From Pseudomonadota bacterium (GTDB lineage Bacteria > Pseudomonadota > Gammaproteobacteria > Burkholderiales > Burkholderiaceae_B): a stretch of 64,000 bases of DNA. The notes beneath the pieces are model-generated. The model worked only from the letters and a program-made list of their open reading frames with translations, was not told the origin of the DNA and searched no databases. A program made the translations under genes and the position numbers. Shown here piece by piece: positions 28,701-37,355 of the stretch (the first letter of the stretch is position 1; each line of letters begins with the position of its first letter). The stretch is from positions 7,416 through 71,415 of the forward strand of contig JAFACG010000003.1 of assembly GCA_023425645.1 (NCBI GenBank). Reading direction: 5' to 3'.

Positions 28701-28726
28701 ACTAACATTCATGTAATATATTAGTT
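28701..28726. promoter_or_regulatory. Third GntR operator copy, upstream of the MFS gene
   Basis: TGTAATATATTAGT (28712-28725) matches the operator at 12 of 14 positions. An extra half-site ACTAAC lies at 28701-28706. It lies about 80 bp before the MFS start and separates it from the alcohol dehydrogenase gene. Confidence 0.65.
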
Positions 28727-28805
28727 AAATAAACACCTGCCAGAAGCTTGAGCAGACTGTCCGTCAATAAAGGCCGTCACGAGAACGGCGCACTTGGAGA
28801 CACCC

Positions 28806-30185
28806 ATGACAGCAATGCCCTCTGCAACACAGCAGCACCCCAACGTGGCCAATCGCCTCGAGCGGCTGCCCATGACTCGTTATCAACGGATGCTTTTCGG
28901 CATCATCGCCACCGCCTGGTTCTTCGATTCCATGGACCTGGGCATCATGACTTTCGTGCTGGGTTCCATCAAGGCGGAAATGGGCCTGACCACCGCCCAG
29001 GCCGGCCTGCTGGCCAGTTGCAGCTTTCTGGGCATGTTCTTCGGCGCGGCCATCGCCGGCATGCTGGCGGACAAGTTCGGCCGCAAGCCCGTCTTCCAGT
29101 GGAGCATGATTTTCTGGGGCGTGGGCAGCCTGGCCTGCGGCCTGTCCCAGACCGTGGAACAATTGATGGCGTTCCGCGTCCTGCTGGGTTTTGGCATGGG
29201 CATGGAGTTTCCCATCGGCCTGGCCATGGTGTCGGAGATCGTGCCCGCCAAGAGCCGCGGACGCTACGTCGCCATCCTGGAAGGCTTCTGGCCGCTGGGC
29301 TTCATCTGCGCCGGCATCCTGACCTACCTGACGCTGGAGCACATAGGCTGGCGCGGCATCTTCATCGCCCTGTCCGTGCCGGCGCTGTTCGTCTTCGTCA
29401 TCCGGCGCTACGTTCCCGAATCGCCCCGCTGGCTGGAAGAGGTCGGCCAGCACGGCCAGGCCGACCGGGTCACCACCGCATTCGAGGCGCGCGTGGTGCG
29501 CGCCAACGGCGGGCTTCCCCTGCCCGCGCCGCGCCCGCCCGCGCCTGCGCTGCGCCAGGATCGCGGAGCGCTGTTCGCCCAGCTCTGGCAGGGCCAGTAC
29601 GCGCGGCGCACCATCATGCTCTGGATGCTCTGGTTCTTCGCCCTGCTGGGCTACTACGGACTGACGACCTGGCTGGGCGCCCTGCTGCAGCAGGCCGGCT
29701 ACGAAGTGACCAAGTCCGTGATGTACACCATCTACATTTCGCTGGCCGGCATACCCGGTTTCATCTTTGCGGCCTGGCTGCTGGAGAAATGGGGACGCAA
29801 GATGACCATGGTGCTGATGCTGGTGGGCAGCGCCACGTCCGCCTTCGTCTACGGTCATGTCGCCACGGCGCAGGCGCCGGTGGCGCAGCTCATCGGCGCT
29901 GGCTTGTGCATGCAGTTCTTCATGTTCGGCATGTGGTCCGTGCTCTACGCCTACACGCCCGAACTCTACCCGACCCGCTCGCGCAGCACGGGTTCAGGCT
30001 TCGCCTCGTCCGTAGGCCGCCTGGGCTCCTTGCTGGGCCCCCTGCTGGTGGGCCTGATCCTGCCCTGGACCGGCCACACCGGCGTGTTCACGCTGGGGGC
30101 CACCTCCTTCACGATCGCCGCCCTGGTGGTGCTGGTGCTGGGCGTGGAGACCAAAGGCCGCTCGCTGGAGGAAGTGTCCGCCTGA
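28806..30185 (+). CDS. MFS transporter (SV2/AAHS-like, 12 TM)
   Basis: 459 residues from the ATG at 28806, with GGAG at 28796-28799. Twelve hydrophobic segments. The MFS motif GMLADKFGRKPVF is between TM2 and TM3, VPESPRWLEE precedes the central loop, and YTPELYPTRSRSTGSGFASS is in the C-terminal half; the last is typical of aromatic-acid and organic-cation type porters. It probably imports the substrate of the hydrolase/dehydrogenase unit. A terminator follows. Confidence 0.92.
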   Translation: MTAMPSATQQHPNVANRLERLPMTRYQRMLFGIIATAWFFDSMDLGIMTFVLGSIKAEMGLTTAQAGLLASCSFLGMFFGAAIAGMLADKFGRKPVFQWSMIFWGVGSLACGLSQTVEQLMAFRVLLGFGMGMEFPIGLAMVSEIVPAKSRGRYVAILEGFWPLGFICAGILTYLTLEHIGWRGIFIALSVPALFVFVIRRYVPESPRWLEEVGQHGQADRVTTAFEARVVRANGGLPLPAPRPPAPALRQDRGALFAQLWQGQYARRTIMLWMLWFFALLGYYGLTTWLGALLQQAGYEVTKSVMYTIYISLAGIPGFIFAAWLLEKWGRKMTMVLMLVGSATSAFVYGHVATAQAPVAQLIGAGLCMQFFMFGMWSVLYAYTPELYPTRSRSTGSGFASSVGRLGSLLGPLLVGLILPWTGHTGVFTLGATSFTIAALVVLVLGVETKGRSLEEVSA

Positions 30186-30212
30186 GGCGCTTTGAAGCAG
30201 ACTTGAAGCATG

Positions 30213-30252
30213 CAAAAGCCGGACTGGCGAACCAGTCCGGCTTTTGCTTTCT
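30213..30252. terminator. Bidirectional terminator between MFS and dctA
   Basis: CAAAAGCCGGACTGG (30213-30227) pairs with CCAGTCCGGCTTTTG (30232-30246) around CGAA, a perfect 15-bp stem between convergent genes. The T-rich stem end and CTTTCTT on the plus strand favour termination. Confidence 0.9.
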
Positions 30253-30264
30253 TGCGCAGCGCAA

Positions 30265-31557
30265 TCAGTTTTCAAGAGCCCTTTCTTTGCTCAGGTCCAC
30301 CTTGATGCGGCCATCCAGCACGTCATGCGCCCGCTGGCGGTCTACATCCCCTTCCCAGGCGCCCACCACCACGGTGCCGACGCAATTGCCGATCAGATTG
30401 GTCAAGGCCCGGGCCATGCCCATGAACCAGTCCACCGACAGGACCAGCACCAGACCGATGGCAGGGATCGCCGGCACCGCGCTCAGCGTGGCGGCCAGGA
30501 TGACGATGGCCGAGCCCGGAACGCCGTGCGCTCCTTTGGACGTCAGCATGGAAATGGCCAGAATCGTCAGCAGGTCCATGAACGACAGAGGGGTGTTGGT
30601 CGCCTGTGCGATGAACACGGCGGCCAGGGTAAGGTAGATGGAAAAGCCGTCCAGATTGAATGAATAGCCTGTCGGCACCACCAGGCCTACCGTCGAGTCC
30701 TTGACACCCATGCGCTCGAGCTTGCGCATGACCTGCGGCAGCACCGCATCCGAGGAAGCCGTGCCGAGCACGACCAGAAGTTCTTCGCGCAGATACTTGA
30801 GCAGCTTGAAGATATTGAAGCCAGCCAGCCGCAGGATGAGGCCAAGAACCACGATCACGAAGATGAAGCAGGTCACGTAGAACAACAGCACCAGCATGCC
30901 CAGCTTGCCCAGGGTTCCCACGCCGTACTTGCCCACGGTGAAGGCGACCGCGCCCAGAACGCCCAGAGGGGCCAGGCGAACGATGAAGCCGATGATCTTG
31001 AAGAAGACATGGGAGAGCTGGTGCACCAGATTGGCCACCGGCCGGCCGCGTTCGCCCAGCATGGTCACGGCCAAGCCAAACAGAATGGCGATAAGCAGCA
31101 CCTGCAGGATGTCGCCCGAGGCAAAGGCATCCACAAAGGTGGTGGGGATGATCTTCATCAGAAAACCGACCGTATCGGAAGCCTGTTCGACGCGGGAGGT
31201 ATAGGCCGCCATGGCGCTTGCATCCAGAGTGCTGGGATCCACGTTCATGCCGTGCCCGGGCGCGAACAGATACGCCAGCGCAATGCCCAGGGCCAGGGCG
31301 AAGGTGGTCACGATCTCGAAATAGACCAGCGCCTTAACTCCCACCCGGCCGACCTTCTTCAGGTCGCTGCTGCCGCAAATGCCATGCACCACCACGCAGA
31401 ACACCAGCGGCGCGATGATCATCTTGATCAATTTGATGAACCCGTCGCCGAAGGGCTTGAGCGCCTCGCCGAAATGAGGCCACGCCACGCCGACGATCAC
31501 GCCCAGCACCAGGGCGACAATCACCTGCCCAAACAAACTCCGATAGAAAAAACGCAT
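30265..31557 (-). CDS. dctA: C4-dicarboxylate/H+ symporter DctA
   Basis: 430 residues from the ATG at 31557 (MRFFYRSLFGQVIVAL), which has AGGGAAAAG upstream; the longer frame is unlikely. DAACS family: LGTASSDAVLPQVMRKLE (serine-rich re-entrant loop), VVPTGYSFNLDGFSIYLTLA, and SKGAHGVPGSAIVILAATLS near TM8. It imports succinate, fumarate and malate. It faces a divergent GntR gene that probably controls it. Confidence 0.96.
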   Translation of the reverse strand: MRFFYRSLFGQVIVALVLGVIVGVAWPHFGEALKPFGDGFIKLIKMIIAPLVFCVVVHGICGSSDLKKVGRVGVKALVYFEIVTTFALALGIALAYLFAPGHGMNVDPSTLDASAMAAYTSRVEQASDTVGFLMKIIPTTFVDAFASGDILQVLLIAILFGLAVTMLGERGRPVANLVHQLSHVFFKIIGFIVRLAPLGVLGAVAFTVGKYGVGTLGKLGMLVLLFYVTCFIFVIVVLGLILRLAGFNIFKLLKYLREELLVVLGTASSDAVLPQVMRKLERMGVKDSTVGLVVPTGYSFNLDGFSIYLTLAAVFIAQATNTPLSFMDLLTILAISMLTSKGAHGVPGSAIVILAATLSAVPAIPAIGLVLVLSVDWFMGMARALTNLIGNCVGTVVVGAWEGDVDRQRAHDVLDGRIKVDLSKERALEN

Positions 31558-31622
31558 GATTCTTTTCCCTAGAAAGGCTGCAAGAGAAGAAATCGCCAGC
31601 AGGAATTTCAACTGACATTTCA

Positions 31623-31669
31623 GAACATATTCAAAAACGAATTTCAACTATAATGAAAAAGATATGTTC
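31623..31669. promoter_or_regulatory. dctA/gntR divergent regulatory region
   Basis: Inverted repeat GAACATAT (31623-31630) and ATATGTTC (31662-31669), spaced by 31 bp. A TATAAT at 31649-31654 on the plus strand could be the -10 of the GntR gene. It is probably the operator of the adjacent regulator. Confidence 0.55.
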
Positions 31670-31711
31670 ATTGACAGCAGTAAAAACCCTATAAGAAACG
31701 GAGACTTATCC

Positions 31712-32377
31712 ATGCATGCGGCCTCCCATGAACTTTTGCTGGCCACCCAGGCGTTCCAGGCTTTTCGACATCTGCTGGCCACCGGCCAGGTGCGGGCCGG
31801 CCAGCTGGTATCCATTGCGGAACTGATGAGATTGATGGACTTTCCGCTTGCCCCGGTACGCGAAGCCGTCAAGCGCGCTGCGGCAGCCGGCTTGGTATCC
31901 GTGCTGCCCAAACGGGGAGTCCTGGTGCTGGAGGCGACCGCGCAAGCGCTGCACGACTGTTTCCACCTGCGTTGCCTGTTCGACCAGGAAGGAGCGCGGC
32001 TGCTGGCTCATGCCCTGCCAGCGCAGAAGCTGGCCCTGTTGAAGCAACAGCATCAGGAAGTACTGGAACAGGCGCGCAAAGGGCAGGCAACCGTAGCGCT
32101 CCAGATCCGGGCCATGGAGGTCGACTGGTCTTTGCATCGCACGCTGGCTCAAGCTTTGGGCAATCCATCGGCGTTGGTCATTTATGAAGAAAACTGCGAC
32201 CGCATCAATGTCATGCAACATTCACGACGCCCCTTGCCCGAACGTATCGTGCCGGCCATGGAAGAGCATTTGCTGATCCTGGACAGCTTGGAGAACAAGG
32301 ATGCCGAAGCTGCCATGCAAGCCGTGCGGGATCACCTGAAGCAGACCCTGCGCTGGTGGGGAATACTCGAAGCTTGA
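31712..32377 (+). CDS. GntR-family regulator (FCD type), putative dctA regulator
   Basis: 221 residues from the ATG at 31712 (CGGAGA upstream). The winged helix has LVSIAELMRLMDFPLAPVRE and LVSVLPKRGVLVLEATAQ. An FCD helical domain follows (FHLRCLFDQEGARLL through VRDHLKQTLRWW), with D and H residues in ligand-like positions. Divergent from dctA with shared intergenic inverted repeats. It may sense a dicarboxylate; not testable from sequence. Confidence 0.88.
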   Translation: MHAASHELLLATQAFQAFRHLLATGQVRAGQLVSIAELMRLMDFPLAPVREAVKRAAAAGLVSVLPKRGVLVLEATAQALHDCFHLRCLFDQEGARLLAHALPAQKLALLKQQHQEVLEQARKGQATVALQIRAMEVDWSLHRTLAQALGNPSALVIYEENCDRINVMQHSRRPLPERIVPAMEEHLLILDSLENKDAEAAMQAVRDHLKQTLRWWGILEA

Positions 32378-32474
32378 ACCTGTTTTTGAAGCAGGCTGTT
32401 GTTTTTCACGCAATTTTCAGGAACTGGTCAGGTTTCCGGGAAGAGACGAATCCATAATCTGCATCCTTACAAAC

Positions 32475-32493
32475 AATAATGATTCGCATCTCT
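32475..32493 (+). promoter_or_regulatory. Fur box upstream of the TonB receptor
   Basis: AATAATGATTCGCATCTCT matches the 19-bp Fur consensus at about 11 positions, with the ATAATGAT core intact. It lies 14 bp before the GTG start, where Fur would block transcription. Confidence 0.65.
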
Positions 32494-32507
32494 ATTCCGG
32501 AGCCATC

Positions 32508-34742
32508 GTGCCAGAAAACACACCTTCTTCGCTGCGTCGCGCCACAGGCATCGCCACGGCGCTCGCCTCCCCCGCCCTGCTGATCTCCCCCTTGGCGCTT
32601 GCCCAGCAAGGCTCGGAATCCGCCACGCAACTGGCCCCCATTCAGGTCAAGGCCGCGCAGGAGCGCAGCTACAACGTCCAGAATTCGGCCTCGGAGAAGT
32701 TCACGGCCCCCCTGCTGGACACTGCCAAATCCGTGCAGATCATTCCCCAGGAAGTGATCCGCGACCAGGCCGCCACTTCCCTGACTGACGTGCTGCGCAA
32801 CACGCCCGGCATCACCTTCGGCGCCGGCGAAGGCGGCAACCCGCTGGGCGACCGCCCCTTCATCCGCGGCTATGACGCCCAGGGCAGCACCTACGTGGAC
32901 GGCATGCGCGACATCGGCGCCACTTCCCACGAAGTGTTCAACCTGGAGCAGGTGGAAGTGGTCAAGGGCTCGGACGGCGCCTATGGCGGCCGCGGCGGCG
33001 CCGGCGGCAGCATCAACCTGATCAACAAGACCGCCAAGGCCGACACCTTCACCGACGTGAACCTGGGCCTGGGCACCGACAGCTATTATCGCGGCACGCT
33101 GGACACCAACCAGCAACTGAGCGATTCCGTCGCCTTCCGCCTGAACGCCATGTATCACGACGCCGACGTGCCCGGCCGCGACGTCGTCAAGAACAAGCGC
33201 TGGGGCGTGGCGCCCACCATCACCTTCGGTCTGAACACGCCCACCCGCGTGTCGCTGAGCTACTACCACCTGCAGACGGACGACATCCCCGACAGCGGCA
33301 TTCCCTATGGCTGGCCGCGCGGCGACCTGACCGGTCCCGCGGACGTGGACCGCAACAACTTCTACGGCCTGAAGAGCGACTATCGCAAGACCAACAGCGA
33401 CATGGCCACCATCGGCGTCGAACACGACATCAACGGCAGCCTGACCCTGCGCAACACCACCCGCTACACCCGGACCACACAGGAATACGTCTGGACCCAG
33501 CCCGACGACAGCCAGGGCAACGTCGCCAACGGCCTGGTCTGGCGCCGCGCCAATACCCGCGACAGCCACATCGACAGCCTGGCCAACCTGACCGAACTGG
33601 TCGGCGAGGCCGCGACCGGATCGCTCAAGCACCGCTTCAACGTGGGCCTGGAATTCTCGCGCGAGAAAGGCGAACGCGATTCGCTGAACGTGAATCGCGG
33701 CAGCGGCTCGGGCGCGGCCAACGCCTGCCTCAAGGGCGTGGGCGCGGCCTCCAACTACCAGTGCACCAGCCTGTACGATCCCAATCCCGGCGATCCCTGG
33801 GTCAATACGCTCAACGGCCGGCCCAGCGGCAACCCCAGCGAGAGCAAGACCAACACCCGCTCCATCTTCGCCTTCGACACCATCGAATTCAATGAACATT
33901 GGCAAGCCGGCCTGGGCCTGCGCCTGGACAACTATTCCACGCACTACAAGTCCGGCGCCTTCGACCTGAGCCGCAACGACACCCTGGTCAACTATCAGGT
34001 CGGCCTGACCTACAAGCCGGTGCAGAACGGCGCGGTGTATGTGTCCTACGCCACGTCTTCCACCCCGTTCAACGCTTCTGCCGGGGAAGGCAGCGACGGC
34101 TCCGCGCCCTCGAGCCGCGGCGGCCGGGTCAGCGGCGGCAACACCGACGAGCTGTCCCCGGAAAAGAACCGCACGCTGGAACTGGGCACCAAGTGGAACG
34201 TGCTGGACGATGCCATGACCCTGTCGGCCGCCGTGTTCCGCACGGAGACCACCAACGCCCGCGTGACGCTGGCCAACGGCGACTACGAGATGGCGGGCAA
34301 GAAACGCGTGGACGGCCTGGAGCTGGGCGCTTCGGGCGCCATCACCCCGCGCTGGAACGTCTACGCCGGCTATACCTACCTGAACGCCAAGCTCACGGAC
34401 AACGGCCCGAACGGCTCGGCCAATGACGGCAACCGCTTCCCCAATACGCCCAAGCACAGCTTCGGCCTGTGGACCACTTACAAGCCCGTGGACAAGCTGA
34501 CCGTGGGCGCCGGCGCCTTCTATTCCGCCAAGCAGTACGGCGATGCGGCCAACAAGCTGTACATTCCGTCCTACTGGCGCTTCGACGCCATGGCCGCCTA
34601 CCAATTCAACAAGAACGTGGGCGTGCAGTTGAACGTGCAGAACCTGACCGACAAGGTGTATTACAACCAGGCCTACGCGTCGCACTACGCCAGCATCGCT
34701 CCCGGACGCTCCGCCGTCCTGAACCTGAAACTGTCCTACTGA
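32508..34742 (+). CDS. TonB-dependent catecholate siderophore receptor (Fiu/PiuA-like)
   Basis: 744 residues starting at a GTG with GGAG six bases upstream. The signal peptide ends ALAQQ. The plug domain (about residues 55-165) has TAKSVQIIPQEVIRDQAATS and FIRGYDAQGSTYVDGMRD. The 22-strand barrel ends with LTDKVYYNQAYASHY and a terminal ...LNLKLSY. Similarity to Fiu/PiuA points to monomeric catechol siderophores. The gene is Fur-controlled by the box above and is followed by a Sel1 gene, as in the piuA locus of Pseudomonas, but without piuC. Confidence 0.92.
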   Translation: MPENTPSSLRRATGIATALASPALLISPLALAQQGSESATQLAPIQVKAAQERSYNVQNSASEKFTAPLLDTAKSVQIIPQEVIRDQAATSLTDVLRNTPGITFGAGEGGNPLGDRPFIRGYDAQGSTYVDGMRDIGATSHEVFNLEQVEVVKGSDGAYGGRGGAGGSINLINKTAKADTFTDVNLGLGTDSYYRGTLDTNQQLSDSVAFRLNAMYHDADVPGRDVVKNKRWGVAPTITFGLNTPTRVSLSYYHLQTDDIPDSGIPYGWPRGDLTGPADVDRNNFYGLKSDYRKTNSDMATIGVEHDINGSLTLRNTTRYTRTTQEYVWTQPDDSQGNVANGLVWRRANTRDSHIDSLANLTELVGEAATGSLKHRFNVGLEFSREKGERDSLNVNRGSGSGAANACLKGVGAASNYQCTSLYDPNPGDPWVNTLNGRPSGNPSESKTNTRSIFAFDTIEFNEHWQAGLGLRLDNYSTHYKSGAFDLSRNDTLVNYQVGLTYKPVQNGAVYVSYATSSTPFNASAGEGSDGSAPSSRGGRVSGGNTDELSPEKNRTLELGTKWNVLDDAMTLSAAVFRTETTNARVTLANGDYEMAGKKRVDGLELGASGAITPRWNVYAGYTYLNAKLTDNGPNGSANDGNRFPNTPKHSFGLWTTYKPVDKLTVGAGAFYSAKQYGDAANKLYIPSYWRFDAMAAYQFNKNVGVQLNVQNLTDKVYYNQAYASHYASIAPGRSAVLNLKLSY

Positions 34743-34762
34743 CGGGCAGTTGAGCTGGAAAA

Positions 34763-34792
34763 GCGCGGCCAGCCCTGAGGGGCGGGCCGCGC
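34763..34792 (+). other. GC-rich hairpin in front of the Sel1 gene
   Basis: GCGCGGCC (34763-34770) pairs with GGCCGCGC (34785-34792), ending 4 nt before the ATG at 34797. No T-run. It would cover the start region of the Sel1 message and may lower its translation. Confidence 0.4.
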
Positions 34793-34796
34793 CGTC

Positions 34797-35528
34797 ATGC
34801 CCATGCATGAGATCACCGCCCGCGAACTGAACCGCCTCGATGCCCAAGGATGGCGAGACATCCTGTCCGGCCCGTCCGAGACCGCCCTGCGCTGGCTGCA
34901 CGCCGCCGCCGAACAGGGCGTGATTGAAGCCCAGGTCAATCTGGCGCAAAGGTATCTGGAAGGCCGGGGCTGCGACGCCGACCCGACGCAAGCCCTTGCC
35001 TGGCTGCGCCTGGCGGCCAACGAAGGCCACCCCATGGGCATGAATCTGCTCGGACGCTGCTATGAGAACGGCTGGGGCCTGAAGAAAGACGACGTGATGG
35101 CGACCTACTGGTTCCGCCAGGCGGCGCTGACCGGCCTGGACTGGGGCCAGTACAACTATGCCACTTCCCTGGCGCTGGGACGGGGCGCGCCCGCGGACCT
35201 GGCCCAGGCGCTGGATTTTTTCCGGAAGGCGGCCGGACAGGGGCACGCCAAATCCTGGAACTTCGTGGGCAGCTTTCATGAAGACGGCTGGGCCGTGCCG
35301 CGCGACCTGGAACAGGCCCTGGCCTGCTACCTGCGCGCCGCCCAGGGACAGGACTTCCGGGGGGCGTTCAACGCCGCGCGCCTGCTGGCCGACCAGGGCA
35401 AGTCCGATCAGGCCCTGCCCTTGCTGCGGCAAGCCTGGGAACAAGGCCACCCCGCCTTCCGGGGGCAGATGCGGGCCTATTTGCAGGCTCACCCCGTCAA
35501 AGCGCTGCGCGAGCTGCGTCTGCAGTGA
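34797..35528 (+). CDS. Sel1-repeat (TPR-like) protein linked to the TonB receptor
   Basis: 243 residues, no signal peptide. From residue 30 it consists of about five Sel1-type helical repeats, e.g. ALAWLRLAANEGHPMGMNLL, ATYWFRQAALTGLDWGQYNY and ALDFFRKAAGQGHAKSWNFV. Sel1 repeats mediate protein-protein contact. A similar gene accompanies piuA/piuC in pseudomonads; a role in iron-siderophore uptake is inferred only from that linkage. Confidence 0.88.
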   Translation: MPMHEITARELNRLDAQGWRDILSGPSETALRWLHAAAEQGVIEAQVNLAQRYLEGRGCDADPTQALAWLRLAANEGHPMGMNLLGRCYENGWGLKKDDVMATYWFRQAALTGLDWGQYNYATSLALGRGAPADLAQALDFFRKAAGQGHAKSWNFVGSFHEDGWAVPRDLEQALACYLRAAQGQDFRGAFNAARLLADQGKSDQALPLLRQAWEQGHPAFRGQMRAYLQAHPVKALRELRLQ

Positions 35529-35538
35529 GCGCGATCCA

Positions 35539-36555
35539 TCAAACCACCCGGACCGGCTCCTGCTCCAGCTCCACGCCGTAGCGCCGGCGCACGTCGGCGC
35601 GAATGGACTGCGCCAGCCGCTCGATATCCTGCGCATTCGCGCCGCCATGATTGACCAGCACCAGGGCCTGGCGTTCATGGACGCCGACCGAGCCATCGCG
35701 CCGGCCCTTCCAGCCGCACTGATCGATCAGCCAGCCTGCCGCCAGCTTGCACAAGCCCTGCCCCAACTCATAGGACACCAGGCCCGGCCACTGCTCGCGC
35801 AAGGCGTCGCGCTGGACCTGCGGCACCACCGGATTCTTGAAAAAGCTCCCCGCATTGCCCAGCACCGCGGGATCGGGCAGTTTCTGGCGGCGGATCTGGC
35901 AGACCGCCTCGAAGATCGCCCGGGCGTCCGCCGTGCCGGCCAAGGCGCTGCGCTGGCGCAGGTCAGGGTAGTCCAGCACAGGCGTCCAGGGCCGCGGCAA
36001 GGCAAAGCGCACCGCCACGATCAGCCAGGTGCCGGCCGGGTCATGCTTGAAACGGCTGTCCCGATAGGAAAAGCCGCAGTCGGCCGCCGGCAGCTCCACC
36101 AGCCGCGCCTGGCGGAAATTCCAGGCCAGCACGCTGTGCACGCGCTGCTCCAGCTCCACGCCATACGCGCCGATGTTCTGGACGGGCGCCGCGCCCACCG
36201 TGCCGGGAATCAGGGCCAGGTTTTCCAGGCCGGGCCAGCCCTGTTCCAGGCAGTGCCCGACAAAGTCATGCCAGACTTCGCCGGCCTGCGCCTCCACGAT
36301 ATGGGCGTCGTCGCGGGTTTCCAGCAGGCGTATGCCCCGGCTTTGCACCTTGATCACCAAGGGATCCACCTGCCCCGACAGCACCACGTTGCTGCCCCCG
36401 CCCAATACGAAGAATGCGCCGGCCTGCTCGACCAAGGCCTGCAAGGCGGGCAACTGGGCCGCATCGTCGAACACCACCAGCTCACGGGCGCGGCTGCGCA
36501 ATCCCAGGGTGTTGAAGGAAGTCAGATCCACATCGAGCTGCCTGTTCACGGCCAT
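35539..36555 (-). CDS. murB: UDP-N-acetylenolpyruvoylglucosamine reductase
   Basis: 338 residues, type I MurB. The FAD domain has [14 protein letters not shown] and [21 protein letters not shown]. The catalytic Tyr/Ser region [13 protein letters not shown] follows, then the C-terminal [22 protein letters not shown]. It reduces UDP-GlcNAc-enolpyruvate to UDP-MurNAc. The gene stands between the Sel1 gene (convergent) and the tRNA operon. Confidence 0.97.
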   Translation of the reverse strand: MAVNRQLDVDLTSFNTLGLRSRARELVVFDDAAQLPALQALVEQAGAFFVLGGGSNVVLSGQVDPLVIKVQSRGIRLLETRDDAHIVEAQAGEVWHDFVGHCLEQGWPGLENLALIPGTVGAAPVQNIGAYGVELEQRVHSVLAWNFRQARLVELPAADCGFSYRDSRFKHDPAGTWLIVAVRFALPRPWTPVLDYPDLRQRSALAGTADARAIFEAVCQIRRQKLPDPAVLGNAGSFFKNPVVPQVQRDALREQWPGLVSYELGQGLCKLAAGWLIDQCGWKGRRDGSVGVHERQALVLVNHGGANAQDIERLAQSIRADVRRRYGVELEQEPVRVV

Positions 36556-36627
36556 TACCTAGCGATAGACGAAAGCAGTAAGCATAGCGCGGGGGGCTGG
36601 CCATCGCAAAAAAAAGAGTGGAACTTC

Positions 36628-36767
36628 TTGACAGGCACGCCAAGCGCGTTTTATAGTTACGTTCTTGCTGCAGCGCCAGTCGCCAAGCAAAAGCGGTTTT
36701 AAAGAGCGGTTCCAGTCAGCCAGGCAAATAAAAAAAGCTTGACAAACAGGAACAGCAAAATTAAAAT
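36628..36767 (+). promoter_or_regulatory. Promoters upstream of the tRNA operon
   Basis: The gap 36556-36845 contains two promoter-like pairs. The nearer is TTGACA (36739-36744), 17 bp, TAAAAT (36762-36767), an excellent sigma-70 match with a predicted start near 36774. The farther is TTGACA (36628-36633) with TTATAG or TATAGT near 36651-36657. Both read toward the tRNA genes. Confidence 0.8.
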
Positions 36768-36845
36768 AGCTTTCTTTACTTAAACGGTGTTTTAAGTAAA
36801 GCCGCAAACAGGAATGTTGGCGGAAATTTCTGTGAAAACAGATAT

Positions 36846-36921
36846 GCGGGAATAGCTCAGTTGGTAGAGCGCAACCTTGCCAAGGTTGAGGTCGCGAGTT
36901 CGAGACTCGTTTCCCGCTCCA
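36846..36921 (+). tRNA. glyT: tRNA-Gly (GCC)
   Basis: 76 nt: acceptor GCGGGAA/TTCCCGC, D-loop AGCTCAGTTGGTAGAGC, anticodon GCC at 36879-36881, T-loop GTTCGAG, and an encoded CCA end. An identical copy is at 37079-37154. Confidence 0.98.
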
Positions 36922-36963
36922 GATTCCTAAGGGAAGCCCAGGCTTCCCTTTTTAATCGACCAC

Positions 36964-37037
36964 GGCGCAATGGCAGAGTGGTTATGCAGCGGATTGCAAA
37001 TCCGTCTAGGTCGGTTCGATTCCGGCTTGCGCCTCCA
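36964..37037 (+). tRNA. cysT: tRNA-Cys (GCA)
   Basis: 74 nt: acceptor GGCGCAA/TTGCGCC, anticodon GCA at 36996-36998 inside GGATTGCAAATCC, T-loop GGTTCGATTCC, and an encoded CCA. Confidence 0.97.
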
Positions 37038-37078
37038 GTAACCCTGGTCACAAGTCGGTACTGCGGAAACGCACACAT

Positions 37079-37154
37079 GCGGGAATAGCTCAGTTGGTAG
37101 AGCGCAACCTTGCCAAGGTTGAGGTCGCGAGTTCGAGACTCGTTTCCCGCTCCA
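37079..37154 (+). tRNA. glyT: tRNA-Gly (GCC), second copy
   Basis: Identical over 76 nt to the gene at 36846-36921; anticodon GCC at 37112-37114. Third member of the Gly-Cys-Gly operon. Confidence 0.98.
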
Positions 37155-37161
37155 AATTCCT

Positions 37162-37198
37162 AAAAAGGCCCAAACTTCGGTTTGGGCCTTTTTGCTTT
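37162..37198 (+). terminator. Rho-independent terminator of the tRNA operon
   Basis: AAAAAGGCCCAAAC (37162-37175) pairs with GTTTGGGCCTTTTT (37180-37193) around a TTCG tetraloop, followed by GCTTTT. Confidence 0.95.
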
Positions 37199-37355
37199 TC
37201 CCTGCACATCCATCGGGAAACCCGTTACAGCCTCCTCAATACCTGGAAATGCCGCCGGAATATCTGCAAAGCTCCGCCGGAACCTGGTAAAAACCCGCCA
37301 GGACGTGCATTCTCAGTCAATTCAACCTTTTGCGGTTTTTGCGATCCGCCTTATC

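Noticed and set aside
32406..35696. A 1096-residue open frame on the minus strand antisense to the TonB receptor
   Set aside because: Codon-bias shadow of the GC-rich receptor and Sel1 genes; low-complexity V/G/H/Q/A-rich translation and no recognisable domain.
36650..36740. Small RNA between the two tandem promoters upstream of the tRNA operon
   Set aside because: The first promoter-like pair is good, but there is no terminator or convincing stem before the second promoter; it is more simply a second promoter for the tRNAs.
37182..37355. N-terminal extension of dbpA starting at 37182
   Set aside because: It would begin inside the tRNA terminator and has no similarity to DbpA; the GTG at 37356 gives the normal start.
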